From Devosia aquimaris (GTDB lineage Bacteria > Pseudomonadota > Alphaproteobacteria > Rhizobiales > Devosiaceae), in assembly GCF_020169335.1 (NCBI RefSeq), contig NZ_JAIEZN010000001.1, positions 1,009,426 to 1,073,425 of the forward strand: a stretch of DNA of 64,000 nucleotides. The letters run 5' to 3'. Shown piece by piece: positions 49,795-59,223 of the stretch (positions within the stretch are counted from its first letter, which is position 1; each line of letters begins with the position of its first letter). The position numbers and the translations under genes were made by a program. Below the pieces are notes generated by a model. That model made no database searches and had not been told where the DNA came from. It saw only the letters and a list, made by a program, of their open reading frames with translations.

Positions 49795-50322
49795 CTAAAG
49801 CCAGATCAGCAGCAGCGGCCCCATGACGATGGCTGCGGCGGCGGCCACGAAGCGCATGCGCCCCAACTGGCGCAGGCTGGGCACGCTCAGGATCGACGAG
49901 AGCACGAGGAACGCCACCAGCGCGATGGCCACCGGCGTCAGCGGCGCCAGCTTGATCGCCACCGCCTCGCTGAGCTGCAGATAGATCATGTGCCCGCCCA
50001 CAAAGCCCAACAGGGCCGTGATGACGACGGCCACGGCCTTGGAGGTGATCAGCAGGGCCATGTCGATGGTGTGGCTGGTCAGCAGCAGCGCCAGGCCCGT
50101 TGCCGTCACATGCACGGCCGCCAGCGTGGGCAGAATCTGGTTCTGCGCCAGCATGGGCACCATTTCGGGTGGCACGCTGAGCGGCACCGCGCCGATCATG
50201 GGCAGGTCCGCGCCATATTGCGACAGCAGGTAGATGACATAGAGCATCACCAGCGTGCTGGCCGCAAACACCAGCAGCGTGGCCACCAGCACCTTGAGCA
50301 GATCAATGATATCCTGAGACAT
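49795..50322 (-). CDS. Hypothetical membrane protein
   Basis: A 175-residue protein with four or five hydrophobic helices: one at about 9-33, then between residues 60 and 90, 90-115, 123-145 and 157-173. Few charged residues occur outside the loops. I do not recognise a family. It lies downstream of tRNA-Lys on the same strand, 33 bases from the tRNA 3' end. Confidence 0.7.
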   Translation of the reverse strand: MSQDIIDLLKVLVATLLVFAASTLVMLYVIYLLSQYGADLPMIGAVPLSVPPEMVPMLAQNQILPTLAAVHVTATGLALLLTSHTIDMALLITSKAVAVVITALLGFVGGHMIYLQLSEAVAIKLAPLTPVAIALVAFLVLSSILSVPSLRQLGRMRFVAAAAAIVMGPLLLIWL

Positions 50323-50354
50323 GGCAGCGCCCGATCATACTGCGGGAAGAAAAT

Positions 50355-50429
50355 TGGTATGCCGGGAGGGGGTCGAACCCTCGACCATTCGATTAAAAGT
50401 CGAATGCTCTACCACTGAGCTACCGGCAC
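50355..50429 (-). tRNA. tRNA-Lys (TTT anticodon)
   Basis: A full cloverleaf reads on the minus strand: acceptor GTGCCGG/CCGGCAT, D-arm GCTCAGTGGTAGAGC, anticodon arm with loop CTTTTAA giving anticodon TTT, and T-arm GAGGG-TTCGACC-CCCTC. The 3' CCA is encoded (50355-50357). Confidence 0.96.
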
Positions 50430-50507
50430 GCACCAAGATTGACGCTGCGAGCGTCGCGGCGGAACATAGCCACGTTCCCCCCGCTGTCAACCGCAATTGC
50501 GCGCTTC

Positions 50508-51308
50508 TCAATAGCTGAGCGGTGTTCCGTCGAACGGCATGGGCAGGCACGAAATCGAAATCCGCTCCAGTCGCGTGCACAGGGCGGTCGCTTCCGACAG
50601 CTGGGAAATGGGTCCGACGACGATCCGCTTCTCGTCACTATTGGGTTCGTCGGTCAGCAGCGGCGCCAGCCCGAACAGCAGCGGCCCCAGCTTCATGGAC
50701 AGGTCGCGCCAGGTCTCCGGCGCCTGCTCGAACGATACCGGGCTGCCCAGCGCAATGCCGAATGCCGCCAGGTTGGGGGCGGCCGCAACGGCGACCGGCG
50801 CGACAGGCTCGGGCAACGGCTGCTCGGTTTCCACCGGCGCCGGCGACGCAGCCGCCAGTTCCGGCATCGGCTCGCGGGTAATCTTCACCGAACCGCCGTC
50901 GGCGTCATAGACAAGCGCTTGCCCGATTGACGCCGTCATCGATGATCGGTCAATGCGCTGGCCGCTGGCCGTGCTTTCCAGGATGCGCGGCAGGCTCACT
51001 TCAAGCGCGCCGACGCGCTGCACCACCTGGTTGCCCTGCTGCTCGGCCAGCGCAAAGCGCGTGGCCAGCACGCCATTCTCCCGCCGCAACTGGTTGGTCT
51101 GGTCACGCAGGTCGGCGACCTGGCGCCGCAACTGGTCGACGGACGCGCCTTCGATACGGGTCTTGTGCAGGCCGCCCAGGATGGTGGAAGGCACGATGGC
51201 CGACACATTGGCGCCCAGCACCGCAATACCGCCCAGAACCAGGGCCACGATGCCCCAGGTGGTCACGTCCGACTGGCGGAACTGTTCCGATGCCTTGGCC
51301 AATGTCAA
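50508..51308 (-). CDS. Hypothetical membrane-anchored protein with coiled coil and SPOR-like C-terminus
   Basis: A protein of about 266 residues. It has one N-terminal membrane helix (about 17-42), a coiled coil (about 50-105, with VDQLRRQVADLRDQTNQLRRE), a Pro/Ala linker and a C-terminal part (KRIVVGPISQLSEATALC to SCLPMPFDG) that resembles a degenerate SPOR repeat. A peptidoglycan-linked role is therefore possible. The start is one of two TTG codons (51308 or 51302). Divergent from glmU. Confidence 0.72.
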   Translation of the reverse strand: MTLAKASEQFRQSDVTTWGIVALVLGGIAVLGANVSAIVPSTILGGLHKTRIEGASVDQLRRQVADLRDQTNQLRRENGVLATRFALAEQQGNQVVQRVGALEVSLPRILESTASGQRIDRSSMTASIGQALVYDADGGSVKITREPMPELAAASPAPVETEQPLPEPVAPVAVAAAPNLAAFGIALGSPVSFEQAPETWRDLSMKLGPLLFGLAPLLTDEPNSDEKRIVVGPISQLSEATALCTRLERISISCLPMPFDGTPLSY

Positions 51309-51447
51309 AAAACCCCGATGGCGCAGTCGAATCAGCTATTGCGCTCGACAATAACCATGGGGCAGGCATTAGGTGTTCGCCAACTCTTGCATGCCATAAA
51401 ACTGTGAAAATGCGCGTGAACAACACGTTGCGTCTCGGGGACCATCA

Positions 51448-52800
51448 ATGACCGAACTGCTGTCCATCATCCTTGCTGCGGGCGAAGGCACCCGCATGCG
51501 CTCGGCTATGCCCAAGGTGCTGCATCCGGTGGGCGGTCTTCCCATGGTCGGCCATGTGCTGCGCACCGCCAGGGCTGCAGGCTCCACGTCGATCGCTCTG
51601 GTGGTCGGCGCCGCGGGTGAACAGGTGCAGGCTTCCGTGATGGCCACGGCCCCCGACGCCATGGTGGCCGTCCAGGCCGAGCGTCTGGGCACCGGCCACG
51701 CCGTGCGCCAGGCCGCCGCCGCCTATGCAAACGCCAAGGGCAATGTCATCGTGCTCTATGCCGACAATCCCCTGGTCTCTCCGGCCACGCTCACCGAAAT
51801 CGGTACGCGCCTCGACGCCGGCGCCGATATCGTCGTGGTCGCCTATCGCCCCGAAGACCCGACCAATCTGGGGCGCCTCCTCACCGAAAACGGCCGCCTG
51901 CTCGCCATCCGCGAGCACAAGGACGCGTCTGACGAAGAACGCCGCATCAATCTGTGCAATTCCGGCATCATGGGCTTTCGGGCCGATGCGCTGCGCGCCG
52001 TCATCGACCGCATCGGCAATGCCAATGCCAAGGGCGAATATTATCTCACCGACGCCGTCGAACTGGCCAATGCCGATGGCCGCCGCGTCGAGTTTGTCGA
52101 AGCCGATCCCGCCGAAGTGGTCGGCGTCGATGATCGCTCCAGGCTGGCCCAGGCCGAAGCGACCTTCCAGGAGCTGCGCCGCAACGATTTCATGAAGGCT
52201 GGCGTCACCCTGCGTGATCCCGCCAGCGTCTGGTTCTCCTGGGACACAGAGATCGGCCGCGACGTCACCATCTTCCCCAATGTGGTCTTTGGCCCTGGCG
52301 TCAAAATCGGCGACAATGTCGAAATCCGCGCCTTCTGCGACATCGAAGATGCCGTGATCGGGGAGGGCGCCTCCATCGGTCCCTTCGCCCGCATCCGCGG
52401 CGGCGCCGACATCGGCCCCGATGTGCACCTGGGCAATTTCGTCGAGGTCAAGAAATCCCGCATCGGCGCGGGCACCAAGGCCGGTCACCTGAGCTATCTC
52501 GGCGACGCGGAAATCGGTGAAAAGACCAATATCGGCGCAGGCACCATCACCTGTAACTATGATGGCGTGAACAAGGACAAGACCATCATCGGCGACAATG
52601 TCTTCATCGGCTCCAACGCCTCTCTGGTCGCGCCGGTCACCATCGGCGACGGGGCCTATACGGCGTCGGGCAGCGTGATTACAGAGGACGTGCCGGCCGA
52701 TGCGCTGGCGCTGGGCCGTGCCCGCCAGGAAAACAAGCCAGGCTATGCGCCCAAGCTGCGCGCAAAGGCCCTCGCCAAAAAAGCAGCCAAGGGGAAATAG
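51448..52800 (+). CDS. glmU: Bifunctional UDP-GlcNAc pyrophosphorylase / glucosamine-1-phosphate acetyltransferase
   Basis: Makes UDP-GlcNAc for peptidoglycan and lipopolysaccharide. The N-terminal uridyltransferase domain carries LAAGEGTRMRS (about 10-20) and a C-terminal left-handed beta-helix (from about 245) has hexapeptide repeats such as IGEGASIGPFARIRGG; KAGHLSYLGDAEIGEKTNIGAG is the acetyl-CoA site. At 450 residues it is standard. glmS starts two bases after the stop, so both act and are expressed together. Confidence 0.97.
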   Translation: MTELLSIILAAGEGTRMRSAMPKVLHPVGGLPMVGHVLRTARAAGSTSIALVVGAAGEQVQASVMATAPDAMVAVQAERLGTGHAVRQAAAAYANAKGNVIVLYADNPLVSPATLTEIGTRLDAGADIVVVAYRPEDPTNLGRLLTENGRLLAIREHKDASDEERRINLCNSGIMGFRADALRAVIDRIGNANAKGEYYLTDAVELANADGRRVEFVEADPAEVVGVDDRSRLAQAEATFQELRRNDFMKAGVTLRDPASVWFSWDTEIGRDVTIFPNVVFGPGVKIGDNVEIRAFCDIEDAVIGEGASIGPFARIRGGADIGPDVHLGNFVEVKKSRIGAGTKAGHLSYLGDAEIGEKTNIGAGTITCNYDGVNKDKTIIGDNVFIGSNASLVAPVTIGDGAYTASGSVITEDVPADALALGRARQENKPGYAPKLRAKALAKKAAKGK

Positions 52801-52802
52801 TC

Positions 52803-54629
52803 ATGTGCGGTATTGTCGGCATTGTTGGCAGTGAACCGGTTGCCACCCGTCTGGTCGATGCGCTCAAGCGCCTCGAATATCGTGGCTATGACAGCGCGGG
52901 TGTGGCGACGCTCGAAGGCGGCGACATCACTCGCCGCCGCGCCGAAGGCAAGCTGGGCAATCTGGCCCAGAAGCTGAGCTTTGAGCCGCTGGCCGGCCGC
53001 ATCGGCATCGGCCACACCCGCTGGGCCACCCATGGCGCCCCCACAGAACTCAATGCCCATCCCCATGCCACCGATCGCGTCGCCGTGGTGCACAATGGCA
53101 TCATCGAGAACTACCGCGACATGCTGGCCGACCTCGCCAGGGACGGCTACCTGCCCAAGACGCAGACCGACACCGAATCCGTGGCGCTCTGGGTCACCCG
53201 CGAACTGGCCAATGGCGCCGAGCCCGAGCTGGCCGTCTCGCGCACGCTCAAGCATCTGCGCGGCGCCTTTGCCCTGGCCTTCCTCTTCAAGGGCCACGAG
53301 GGCCTGCTGATCGCCGCGCGCCACGGTGCGCCGCTGGCTATCGGCTATGGCACATCCGAAATGTACCTCGGCTCAGACGCCATGGCGCTCTCGCCCTTCA
53401 CCTCGCGCCTGAGCTATCTCGAGGATGGCGACTGGGCGGTGATCACCCATGAGGGCGTCACCATCCGCGATGGCAAGGATGCCATTGTCGAGCGCGAAAA
53501 GCTCGTCTCCCAGGCCTCCGCGCTCATGGTCGACAAGGGCAATCACCGCCATTTCATGGCCAAGGAAATCTACGAGCAGCCCGAGACCATCTCGCACACG
53601 CTCAGCCACTATGTGGACATGGGCGCCGAGCGCGTCGCCCTGCGCGAGACGCTGCCCTTCAACTTTGCCGATCTGACGCGCCTCACCATCAGTGCCTGCG
53701 GCACGGCTTACTTTGCCGGCGCCGTCGCCAAATACTGGTTCGAGAAATATGCCCGCCTGCCGGTGGACATCGATGTGGCCTCCGAGTTCCGCTATCGCGA
53801 GCCGCCGCTGGAAAAGGGCGGCCTGTCGCTCTTCATCTCCCAGTCCGGCGAAACGGCCGACACGCTGGCCGCGCTGCGCTATTGCGCCAGCCAGGGCCAG
53901 CATGTGGCGAGCCTGGTCAACACCCAGGAATCCACCATCGCCCGCGAATCCGATGTGGTCTTCCCCATCCTTTGCGGCCCCGAGATCGGCGTCGCCTCCA
54001 CCAAGGCGCTCACCGCCCAGCTCACCGCTTTGGCGAGCCTTGCCGTGGCGGCCGGTCGCGCCCGTGGCGTCATCGATGCCGCCCGCGAGGCCGAACTGGT
54101 TCGCGCGCTCATCAGCCTGCCCACCGCCGTGTCCGAGGCCCTGGCCACCGAAGGCCAGATCATCGACATCGCCAAGCGCCTCTCCAAGGCCAAGGACGTG
54201 CTTTATCTCGGCCGTGGCCCCATGTTCCCCATCGCCATGGAAGGCGCGCTCAAGCTCAAGGAAATCAGCTATATCCACGCCGAAGGCTATGCCGCCGGCG
54301 AACTCAAGCACGGCCCCATCGCCCTGGTGGATGAAGCCATGCCGGTCATCGTCGTCGCCCCCTCCGACGAACTCGTCGACAAGACCCTGAGCAACATGCA
54401 GGAAGTCGCCGCCCGCGGCGGCAAGATCATCCTGATCACCGATGCCGAAGGCGCCAAAACCGTCGGCCACGGCGTCGCCGACATCATCGAGATCCCACAC
54501 GTCTCAAGCTTCGTCGCCCCGATCCTGGCGACAATCCCGGTCCAACTCCTCGCCTACCACACAGCCGTCTTCATGGGCACCGACGTCGACCAGCCGCGCA
54601 ATCTCGCGAAATCGGTGACGGTGGAATAG
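52803..54629 (+). CDS. glmS: Glutamine-fructose-6-phosphate transaminase (isomerizing)
   Basis: First step of amino-sugar synthesis, making glucosamine 6-phosphate. The 608-residue protein has the glutaminase nucleophile Cys2 (MCGIVGIVG), two SIS domains with SACGTAYFAG, ISQSGETADTLAAL and LYLGRGPMFPIAMEGALKLKE, and the C-terminal DQPRNLAKSVTVE. No glmS ribozyme-like structure is seen upstream, as expected outside Gram-positive bacteria. Confidence 0.97.
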   Translation: MCGIVGIVGSEPVATRLVDALKRLEYRGYDSAGVATLEGGDITRRRAEGKLGNLAQKLSFEPLAGRIGIGHTRWATHGAPTELNAHPHATDRVAVVHNGIIENYRDMLADLARDGYLPKTQTDTESVALWVTRELANGAEPELAVSRTLKHLRGAFALAFLFKGHEGLLIAARHGAPLAIGYGTSEMYLGSDAMALSPFTSRLSYLEDGDWAVITHEGVTIRDGKDAIVEREKLVSQASALMVDKGNHRHFMAKEIYEQPETISHTLSHYVDMGAERVALRETLPFNFADLTRLTISACGTAYFAGAVAKYWFEKYARLPVDIDVASEFRYREPPLEKGGLSLFISQSGETADTLAALRYCASQGQHVASLVNTQESTIARESDVVFPILCGPEIGVASTKALTAQLTALASLAVAAGRARGVIDAAREAELVRALISLPTAVSEALATEGQIIDIAKRLSKAKDVLYLGRGPMFPIAMEGALKLKEISYIHAEGYAAGELKHGPIALVDEAMPVIVVAPSDELVDKTLSNMQEVAARGGKIILITDAEGAKTVGHGVADIIEIPHVSSFVAPILATIPVQLLAYHTAVFMGTDVDQPRNLAKSVTVE

Positions 54630-54969
54630 GGCGGGGCGCGGACGGCGGTTGCGGATTATTGCAGCCGCTTTCAACCCAGTTCCAGCTATTCGGGGGCCGT
54701 GGCTTAAAGCTCGAGAGCTGCCATTGTAGCTGAACGGAGAATGTGCATTGCCGTTGCGGCAGAGATGCAGAAAAGTGATCTTTAGCAGAAAGATCGCGCC
54801 CTGCGATCCTGCACCGCCACCTGGGCCAACATATCTCTATTTGTAAAAGTCGATCCGTACTTGCTGAGTAGGTCGCTGATCACGGCGCCTTCTTTCACAG
54901 GCACAGCGAATTTAGCACTGTCTGCACCATTTGAAGTTACCAATTTGATGAAATCGGCCGGGGGCGTTG
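54630..54969. other. Left boundary of the accessory block (no confident gene)
   Basis: This 340-base stretch changes from glmS-like high GC to the more AT-rich texture of the following genes. It contains the weak terminator after glmS and a perfect hairpin, GATCTTT (54777-54783) with AAAGATC (54789-54795). A minus-strand open frame (54782-55021) reads like a protein end (AKFAVPVKEGAVISDLLSKY) but overlaps the start of the next gene. The promoter of the defence operon is presumably here. Confidence 0.5.
54645..54671 (+). terminator. Possible terminator after glmS
   Basis: GCGGTTGC and GCAGCCGC pair over eight bases (one G-U) around an 8-base loop and are followed by TTT. Confidence 0.45.
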
Positions 54970-56970
54970 ATGTATCTAGAGTCACTTTCCATTCGGAATT
55001 TTCGCTGCTTCGGCGATACACCGGTGACGATCCGCTTCAAGCCTGGAACTAACGCCTTCGTCGGAACGAATGGTGCCGGGAAGACCGCGGCACTCGAAGC
55101 TCTGAAACGGCTTTTTTCGGCGACACCAGCTGATCGTCAAATTCGCCGGTCCGATATCCACTTCGGTCCGGGCGAGAGTGCGATTACCCTGGACAAACGC
55201 GAGGTCGCAATTGATGCGATCTTCGGCTTCGAAACTACGGCTGATGTTTCCCCGGTCTTCAACGATCTTTTTTTTGACGCAGCGGATGCCTCTGTGAAGG
55301 TGCGCATCCGTCTGGAGGCGCTGTATCAAAAGTCAGAGTCTGTCGAAGACAACGTCGAGGTCGTCTACTACTCAGTTAAGACGACCGACGAGGTCCCGTT
55401 TGGACCGGACGATGAGCGGAAGACCCGGCTCTCCCGTCCAACACAATACGCGGAAGTGGTCTACATCCCGGCGCATCGGGATTCCCGTGGTGTTAGCCAG
55501 CATGCGTTAAAAAACGTGCTTCAGCGCCTTGAGTACTCAGCTGACTGGGATCCTGCGACGAGGATAAAGTCGCAACAGTTTGCACAGGATCTGGAGGCAA
55601 ACCTCAATGCAACGGATGCGGTCACTGCGATCACCACAACTTTGAGAGGGTTTTGGTCGAAGCTCCATGATGGCCACTACGATGCCGAACCGGCATTGAG
55701 TGTGGTGGCGGTTGAGTTTGAAAAGCTCATCCGGGAGCTGACACTCAAGTTTGATAAAGCTCCAGGCGGCGGCATCCGCCAGCTCGGAGAACTGAGCGAA
55801 GGACAGATGTCCTTGCTCTACTTCGCCCTATCGGCCACACTGCACAACCTGATCTGGGATATGCAGAAGACGCTGCCCGGCTCGGTTAAGGGGTTTAAGG
55901 CAGCCGATTTCACTTACCCGGCGCTGACAATCTTCGCGCTGGAAGAGCCAGAGAACCATCTCTCTCCATTCTACCTGCCGCGCTTAATGGCCCTGCTTGA
56001 GACGCTAAATGCCAGTGGGGCAGCGCAATCCATTGTCACCAGTCACGCAACGAGCATCCTTTCACGCGTTGATCCAAAGCTCGTGCTCTATTTCCGGATC
56101 TGCCCGGTCACCCTTAAGACATCCGTTCTGCCGCTACCGCTTCCTAAAGCAGACGCTGCTGCAGACAAATTCGTGCAGCAAGTCATTCTTGCGAACCCTG
56201 AAATATACTTTGCCAGGCTGGTAATTATTGGTGAGGGCGACACGGAGCGCATAGTGATCCCCAAGATCGCGGAAGCGCTTGGGACCAGCCTAGACCCTTC
56301 CTTCATCGCCTATGTGTCGATTGGAGGACGGCATGCACAGCATCTCTGGCGCCTCCTAAACGGTCTTCAGATCCCGCACATCACGCTGATCGATTTCGAC
56401 TTGGGTCGACACAACGGAGGGACCGGACGGATCAAAAACGCTGTGACATGGCTCTCAGATCTCGGGGCGGCCCACATTCCACAAATCCCCGTGACGCCCC
56501 CCACCACTCCCCCAACTTTTAGAGCAGCAACGACAGCCGACATACCGGACAATGCTGGGTTGTCGCCCGCAAACTTTGACGGGTGGGTGAAGTGGCTACG
56601 TCACAAGGACATCTTCTACTCTTCACCACTAGATCTCGACATGATGATGATGACCGCGTTTCCAGCGGCCTATGTCACAACGCCACTGGACCCGGCGGCA
56701 GATAAGGTGAAGCTGGCTGCATCGGTATTTGGCGAGCATGGCAAAGGAAATGCAGAGCTAAAACCTGTTGCGGTGAACTACACAGACCAGGAGCTTTGGA
56801 GCTACAAGTCGCTCTTCAAATCGTCGTCCAAGCCTGGATCTCATTTGGAGGCATTTGGAAACTTAACAAAAGCGCAGCTGTCTGCAGGGTGCCCGGAACC
56901 TTTGAAGGCACTGATCGAGCGCGCAGGCCATCTCATCGCGCAAAAACCCGCAGTGAAGGTGACACCCTAA
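54970..56970 (+). CDS. gajA: OLD-family ATPase/TOPRIM nuclease, Gabija GajA-like
   Basis: A 666-residue protein with the class 2 OLD architecture. An N-terminal SMC/RecF-type ATPase domain has Walker A GTNGAGKT (G32-T39), signature LSEGQ at 275-279, Walker B ending in E325-E326-P327 and a His switch H359 (VTSHATS). A C-terminal TOPRIM nuclease domain has E422 and E426 in IIGEGDTER and the metal-binding DFD at 475-477. In Gabija systems GajA nicks phage DNA and is held inactive by nucleotides. The described Bacillus GajA is about 578 residues; the excess here is mainly after the TOPRIM. The ATG at 54970 has GGGGG upstream. Lower GC than flanks suggests transfer. Confidence 0.85.
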   Translation: MYLESLSIRNFRCFGDTPVTIRFKPGTNAFVGTNGAGKTAALEALKRLFSATPADRQIRRSDIHFGPGESAITLDKREVAIDAIFGFETTADVSPVFNDLFFDAADASVKVRIRLEALYQKSESVEDNVEVVYYSVKTTDEVPFGPDDERKTRLSRPTQYAEVVYIPAHRDSRGVSQHALKNVLQRLEYSADWDPATRIKSQQFAQDLEANLNATDAVTAITTTLRGFWSKLHDGHYDAEPALSVVAVEFEKLIRELTLKFDKAPGGGIRQLGELSEGQMSLLYFALSATLHNLIWDMQKTLPGSVKGFKAADFTYPALTIFALEEPENHLSPFYLPRLMALLETLNASGAAQSIVTSHATSILSRVDPKLVLYFRICPVTLKTSVLPLPLPKADAAADKFVQQVILANPEIYFARLVIIGEGDTERIVIPKIAEALGTSLDPSFIAYVSIGGRHAQHLWRLLNGLQIPHITLIDFDLGRHNGGTGRIKNAVTWLSDLGAAHIPQIPVTPPTTPPTFRAATTADIPDNAGLSPANFDGWVKWLRHKDIFYSSPLDLDMMMMTAFPAAYVTTPLDPAADKVKLAASVFGEHGKGNAELKPVAVNYTDQELWSYKSLFKSSSKPGSHLEAFGNLTKAQLSAGCPEPLKALIERAGHLIAQKPAVKVTP

Positions 56971-58824
56971 ATGTTTGCGAAGCCGGAGGACTGGAAACCA
57001 ACACCTGGAATAGTGATCGAAGGTACGGCGCTTGAGGTCGTAAAATCGACTTCATCTATGTCGGTCTTAGCTGGGCCTGGTGCCGGAAAAACGGAGCTTC
57101 TCGCTCAGCGCGCTACGTATCTTCTGAACACCGGTCTTTGCCCTAATCCCAAGCGGATTCTGGCGGTGGCATTTAAGGCAGACGCTGCACGCAATCTACA
57201 GGACCGTGTTGCATTGAGATGCGATGCGCAAGAGGCGCGGCGATTTGAATCGCTAACGTTGCATGCTTTTGCGAAGCGAACGCTCGACCAATTCAGGGAG
57301 GCGTTGCCAGAGGCCTTACGTCCCTCTCCCGACTATAAAATCATCTTTCCCAATCGCGATTTCTGGGCAGAGTTTCAGGCCGAACACGCGGGGGATTATC
57401 CAGATATCCGCGGATTCACGCCTGCTCAGTTTGGCACCTTTGTGCAAGGTGGTGTCCCTGACTTCGACGCCGTCGAGCTAACATCACGCGACAGGCTGCG
57501 GCACCTTTGGTGGAAGGCCACTCTCGCGCATGAACCGTCGCAAATCAGTTTCGATATGATGATGCTTCTGGCGATGCATATCGTGCAAACGCAACCCTTG
57601 GTGCAAAAAGCTATTGCAGGCACTTACACGCATGTGTTCTTGGATGAGTTCCAGGACGTAACAAGACAACAATACGACCTCATCTGCCGCATCTTCAAAG
57701 AGACACCCGCTGTTCTGACGGCGGTTGGTGACACAAACCAGGCGATTATGGGCTGGGCTGGGGCTTTGCCTGATATCTTCAGTACCTTCGGGGAAGATTT
57801 CGGTGCTGAGAACCGCAAACTGCTATTTAACTATCGCTCCAACTCCAAGATCGTCGGCCTAATCAACGACCTTTCGAGCTTGCTTACCGACGAGCCGGCT
57901 GTCCCTACTGAAAGCGCCCGGAAAGACGATCCACCGTACGATGCCCTTGAAGGTTGGGTTTTCAAGACACGTGATGCCGAGGGCGTCGGTATTGCAAATT
58001 TCATCAAGGCCTCACTCGAGGAAAACCCAGAGCTTCGGCCCCATGACTTCGTGATCCTTACTCGCCTCTACGCAAACCAGCTGGAGGATCGATTGCTATC
58101 GCACTTTGTTGCAAAGGGACTTCGGCTTCGAAACGAAGCAAGGCAAATCGGCCCGCTTGTCATTCAGGACATCGTAAAAGATCCTGTGTTCCTCTTCCTT
58201 ACTGCGCTGTTCAAGATGGCCCATGGGGTCAGGGATGGTAGCCCTTTCCAGGTATGCCGCGATACAATCGCCAGCGTTGAGGGCCTAGACCTTGCCACCG
58301 ATAGAGGTGCAACCCGAAGCCTTCGCTTAGTGCAGGAGTTGGTCGACTTCACGATTAAGGTGACAAAGGACAAGGCACCTACCGACTTCGACATTGCGCA
58401 GTTGATTTCGGCGGCTTTCCCTGAAGATCGCCGCGAGAGGTTGACTAGGGTGTATGCGGATTACCGAAATCGCGCATATTTGGCGTCGGTGATCGAAGCC
58501 TGCGCAGCATTCTACAACGAGAGTGCTAAGGATGCGCCAGATTGGCGGACACTGATAGGCAACCTCGAAGGCCGGGATGCCGTGAAGATTATGACGATCC
58601 ACAAGTCCAAAGGCCTTGAGTATCACACGGTGATCTTCGTGGAGTTCAACGACGACGCTTTCTGGAAAAACGCCGATGACGTCAACGTCTTCTTCGTTGC
58701 CCTATCACGTGCAAGAGAACGTGTCAGATTCACGTTAACCCGCGATTCAAAGGGCTTTGCTAACGTCCAACGGTTTCTCACCAAGCTGCAGGAATCAGGC
58801 GTCGACTTCAAAGAAGTCGCATAG
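56971..58824 (+). CDS. gajB: UvrD-like superfamily 1 helicase, Gabija GajB-like
   Basis: A 617-residue helicase that starts on the base after the GajA stop (TAAATG). Motifs in order: Walker A GPGAGKT at 35-41, motif Ia region AVAFKADAARNL, motif II LDEFQD (D225-D229), motif III VGDTNQAIMGWAGA, motif IV FNYRSN, motif V MTIHKSKGLEYHTVIF and motif VI FFVALSRARERV. This is a full UvrD/PcrA set, so ATPase activity is expected. In Gabija, GajB binds and is thought to consume nucleotides and relieve inhibition of GajA. It is longer than the described GajB (about 494 residues). Confidence 0.85.
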   Translation: MFAKPEDWKPTPGIVIEGTALEVVKSTSSMSVLAGPGAGKTELLAQRATYLLNTGLCPNPKRILAVAFKADAARNLQDRVALRCDAQEARRFESLTLHAFAKRTLDQFREALPEALRPSPDYKIIFPNRDFWAEFQAEHAGDYPDIRGFTPAQFGTFVQGGVPDFDAVELTSRDRLRHLWWKATLAHEPSQISFDMMMLLAMHIVQTQPLVQKAIAGTYTHVFLDEFQDVTRQQYDLICRIFKETPAVLTAVGDTNQAIMGWAGALPDIFSTFGEDFGAENRKLLFNYRSNSKIVGLINDLSSLLTDEPAVPTESARKDDPPYDALEGWVFKTRDAEGVGIANFIKASLEENPELRPHDFVILTRLYANQLEDRLLSHFVAKGLRLRNEARQIGPLVIQDIVKDPVFLFLTALFKMAHGVRDGSPFQVCRDTIASVEGLDLATDRGATRSLRLVQELVDFTIKVTKDKAPTDFDIAQLISAAFPEDRRERLTRVYADYRNRAYLASVIEACAAFYNESAKDAPDWRTLIGNLEGRDAVKIMTIHKSKGLEYHTVIFVEFNDDAFWKNADDVNVFFVALSRARERVRFTLTRDSKGFANVQRFLTKLQESGVDFKEVA

Positions 58825-59223
58825 GGCCGTGATGACGCGAGTGATGAACCGGCCCGAAGGTTAAGCGGCCAGAGGCCTAAGTCTATACGGTCCCGCTGCC
58901 ACCTATGTGGGGTTGCAGCAGGGAGCGCTAGCGGCCACCTTGCCAAAATTGAGGTGCTACGCCGCACATCTTGCATTTCGTAGAACTGCCTCGAACGTTA
59001 TGGCGCCTTGGGGCCTTCTGCTTTAGCTTTGCGTCGCTCGACATCAATAGCTTCACCGAAGCGTCTGCGTCCTTAATGCAGTGGTCGGAGTACTTTCATC
59101 GACACGACGACCAAACCTGGGAAAAGCCTTAGCCGAGTAAGGGTGGCTGTTTAGCTCAAATGCACACCAAAACCTGCTAGTCCGCAACCCGACGCCATCC
59201 CCAGCCGCCAATCCCAAATCCCC
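58825..59223. other. Right boundary of the accessory block (no confident gene)
   Basis: A 399-base stretch between the helicase and the recG stop. I see no tRNA, integrase or long direct repeat that would mark an attachment site. A minus-strand frame at 58928-59044 could encode a 38-residue peptide with CKMCG near its end, possibly a remnant. No matching repeat was found in the left flank by eye. Confidence 0.45.

Noticed and set aside
52740..52803. glmS ribozyme or other riboswitch before glmS
   Set aside because: Only two bases separate glmU and glmS, and the upstream sequence is coding; no ribozyme fold is possible there.
54630..59223. Attachment-site direct repeats flanking the defence island
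   Set aside because: The two flanks were compared by eye and no shared word of useful length was found; a computed self-alignment would be needed to exclude a short one.
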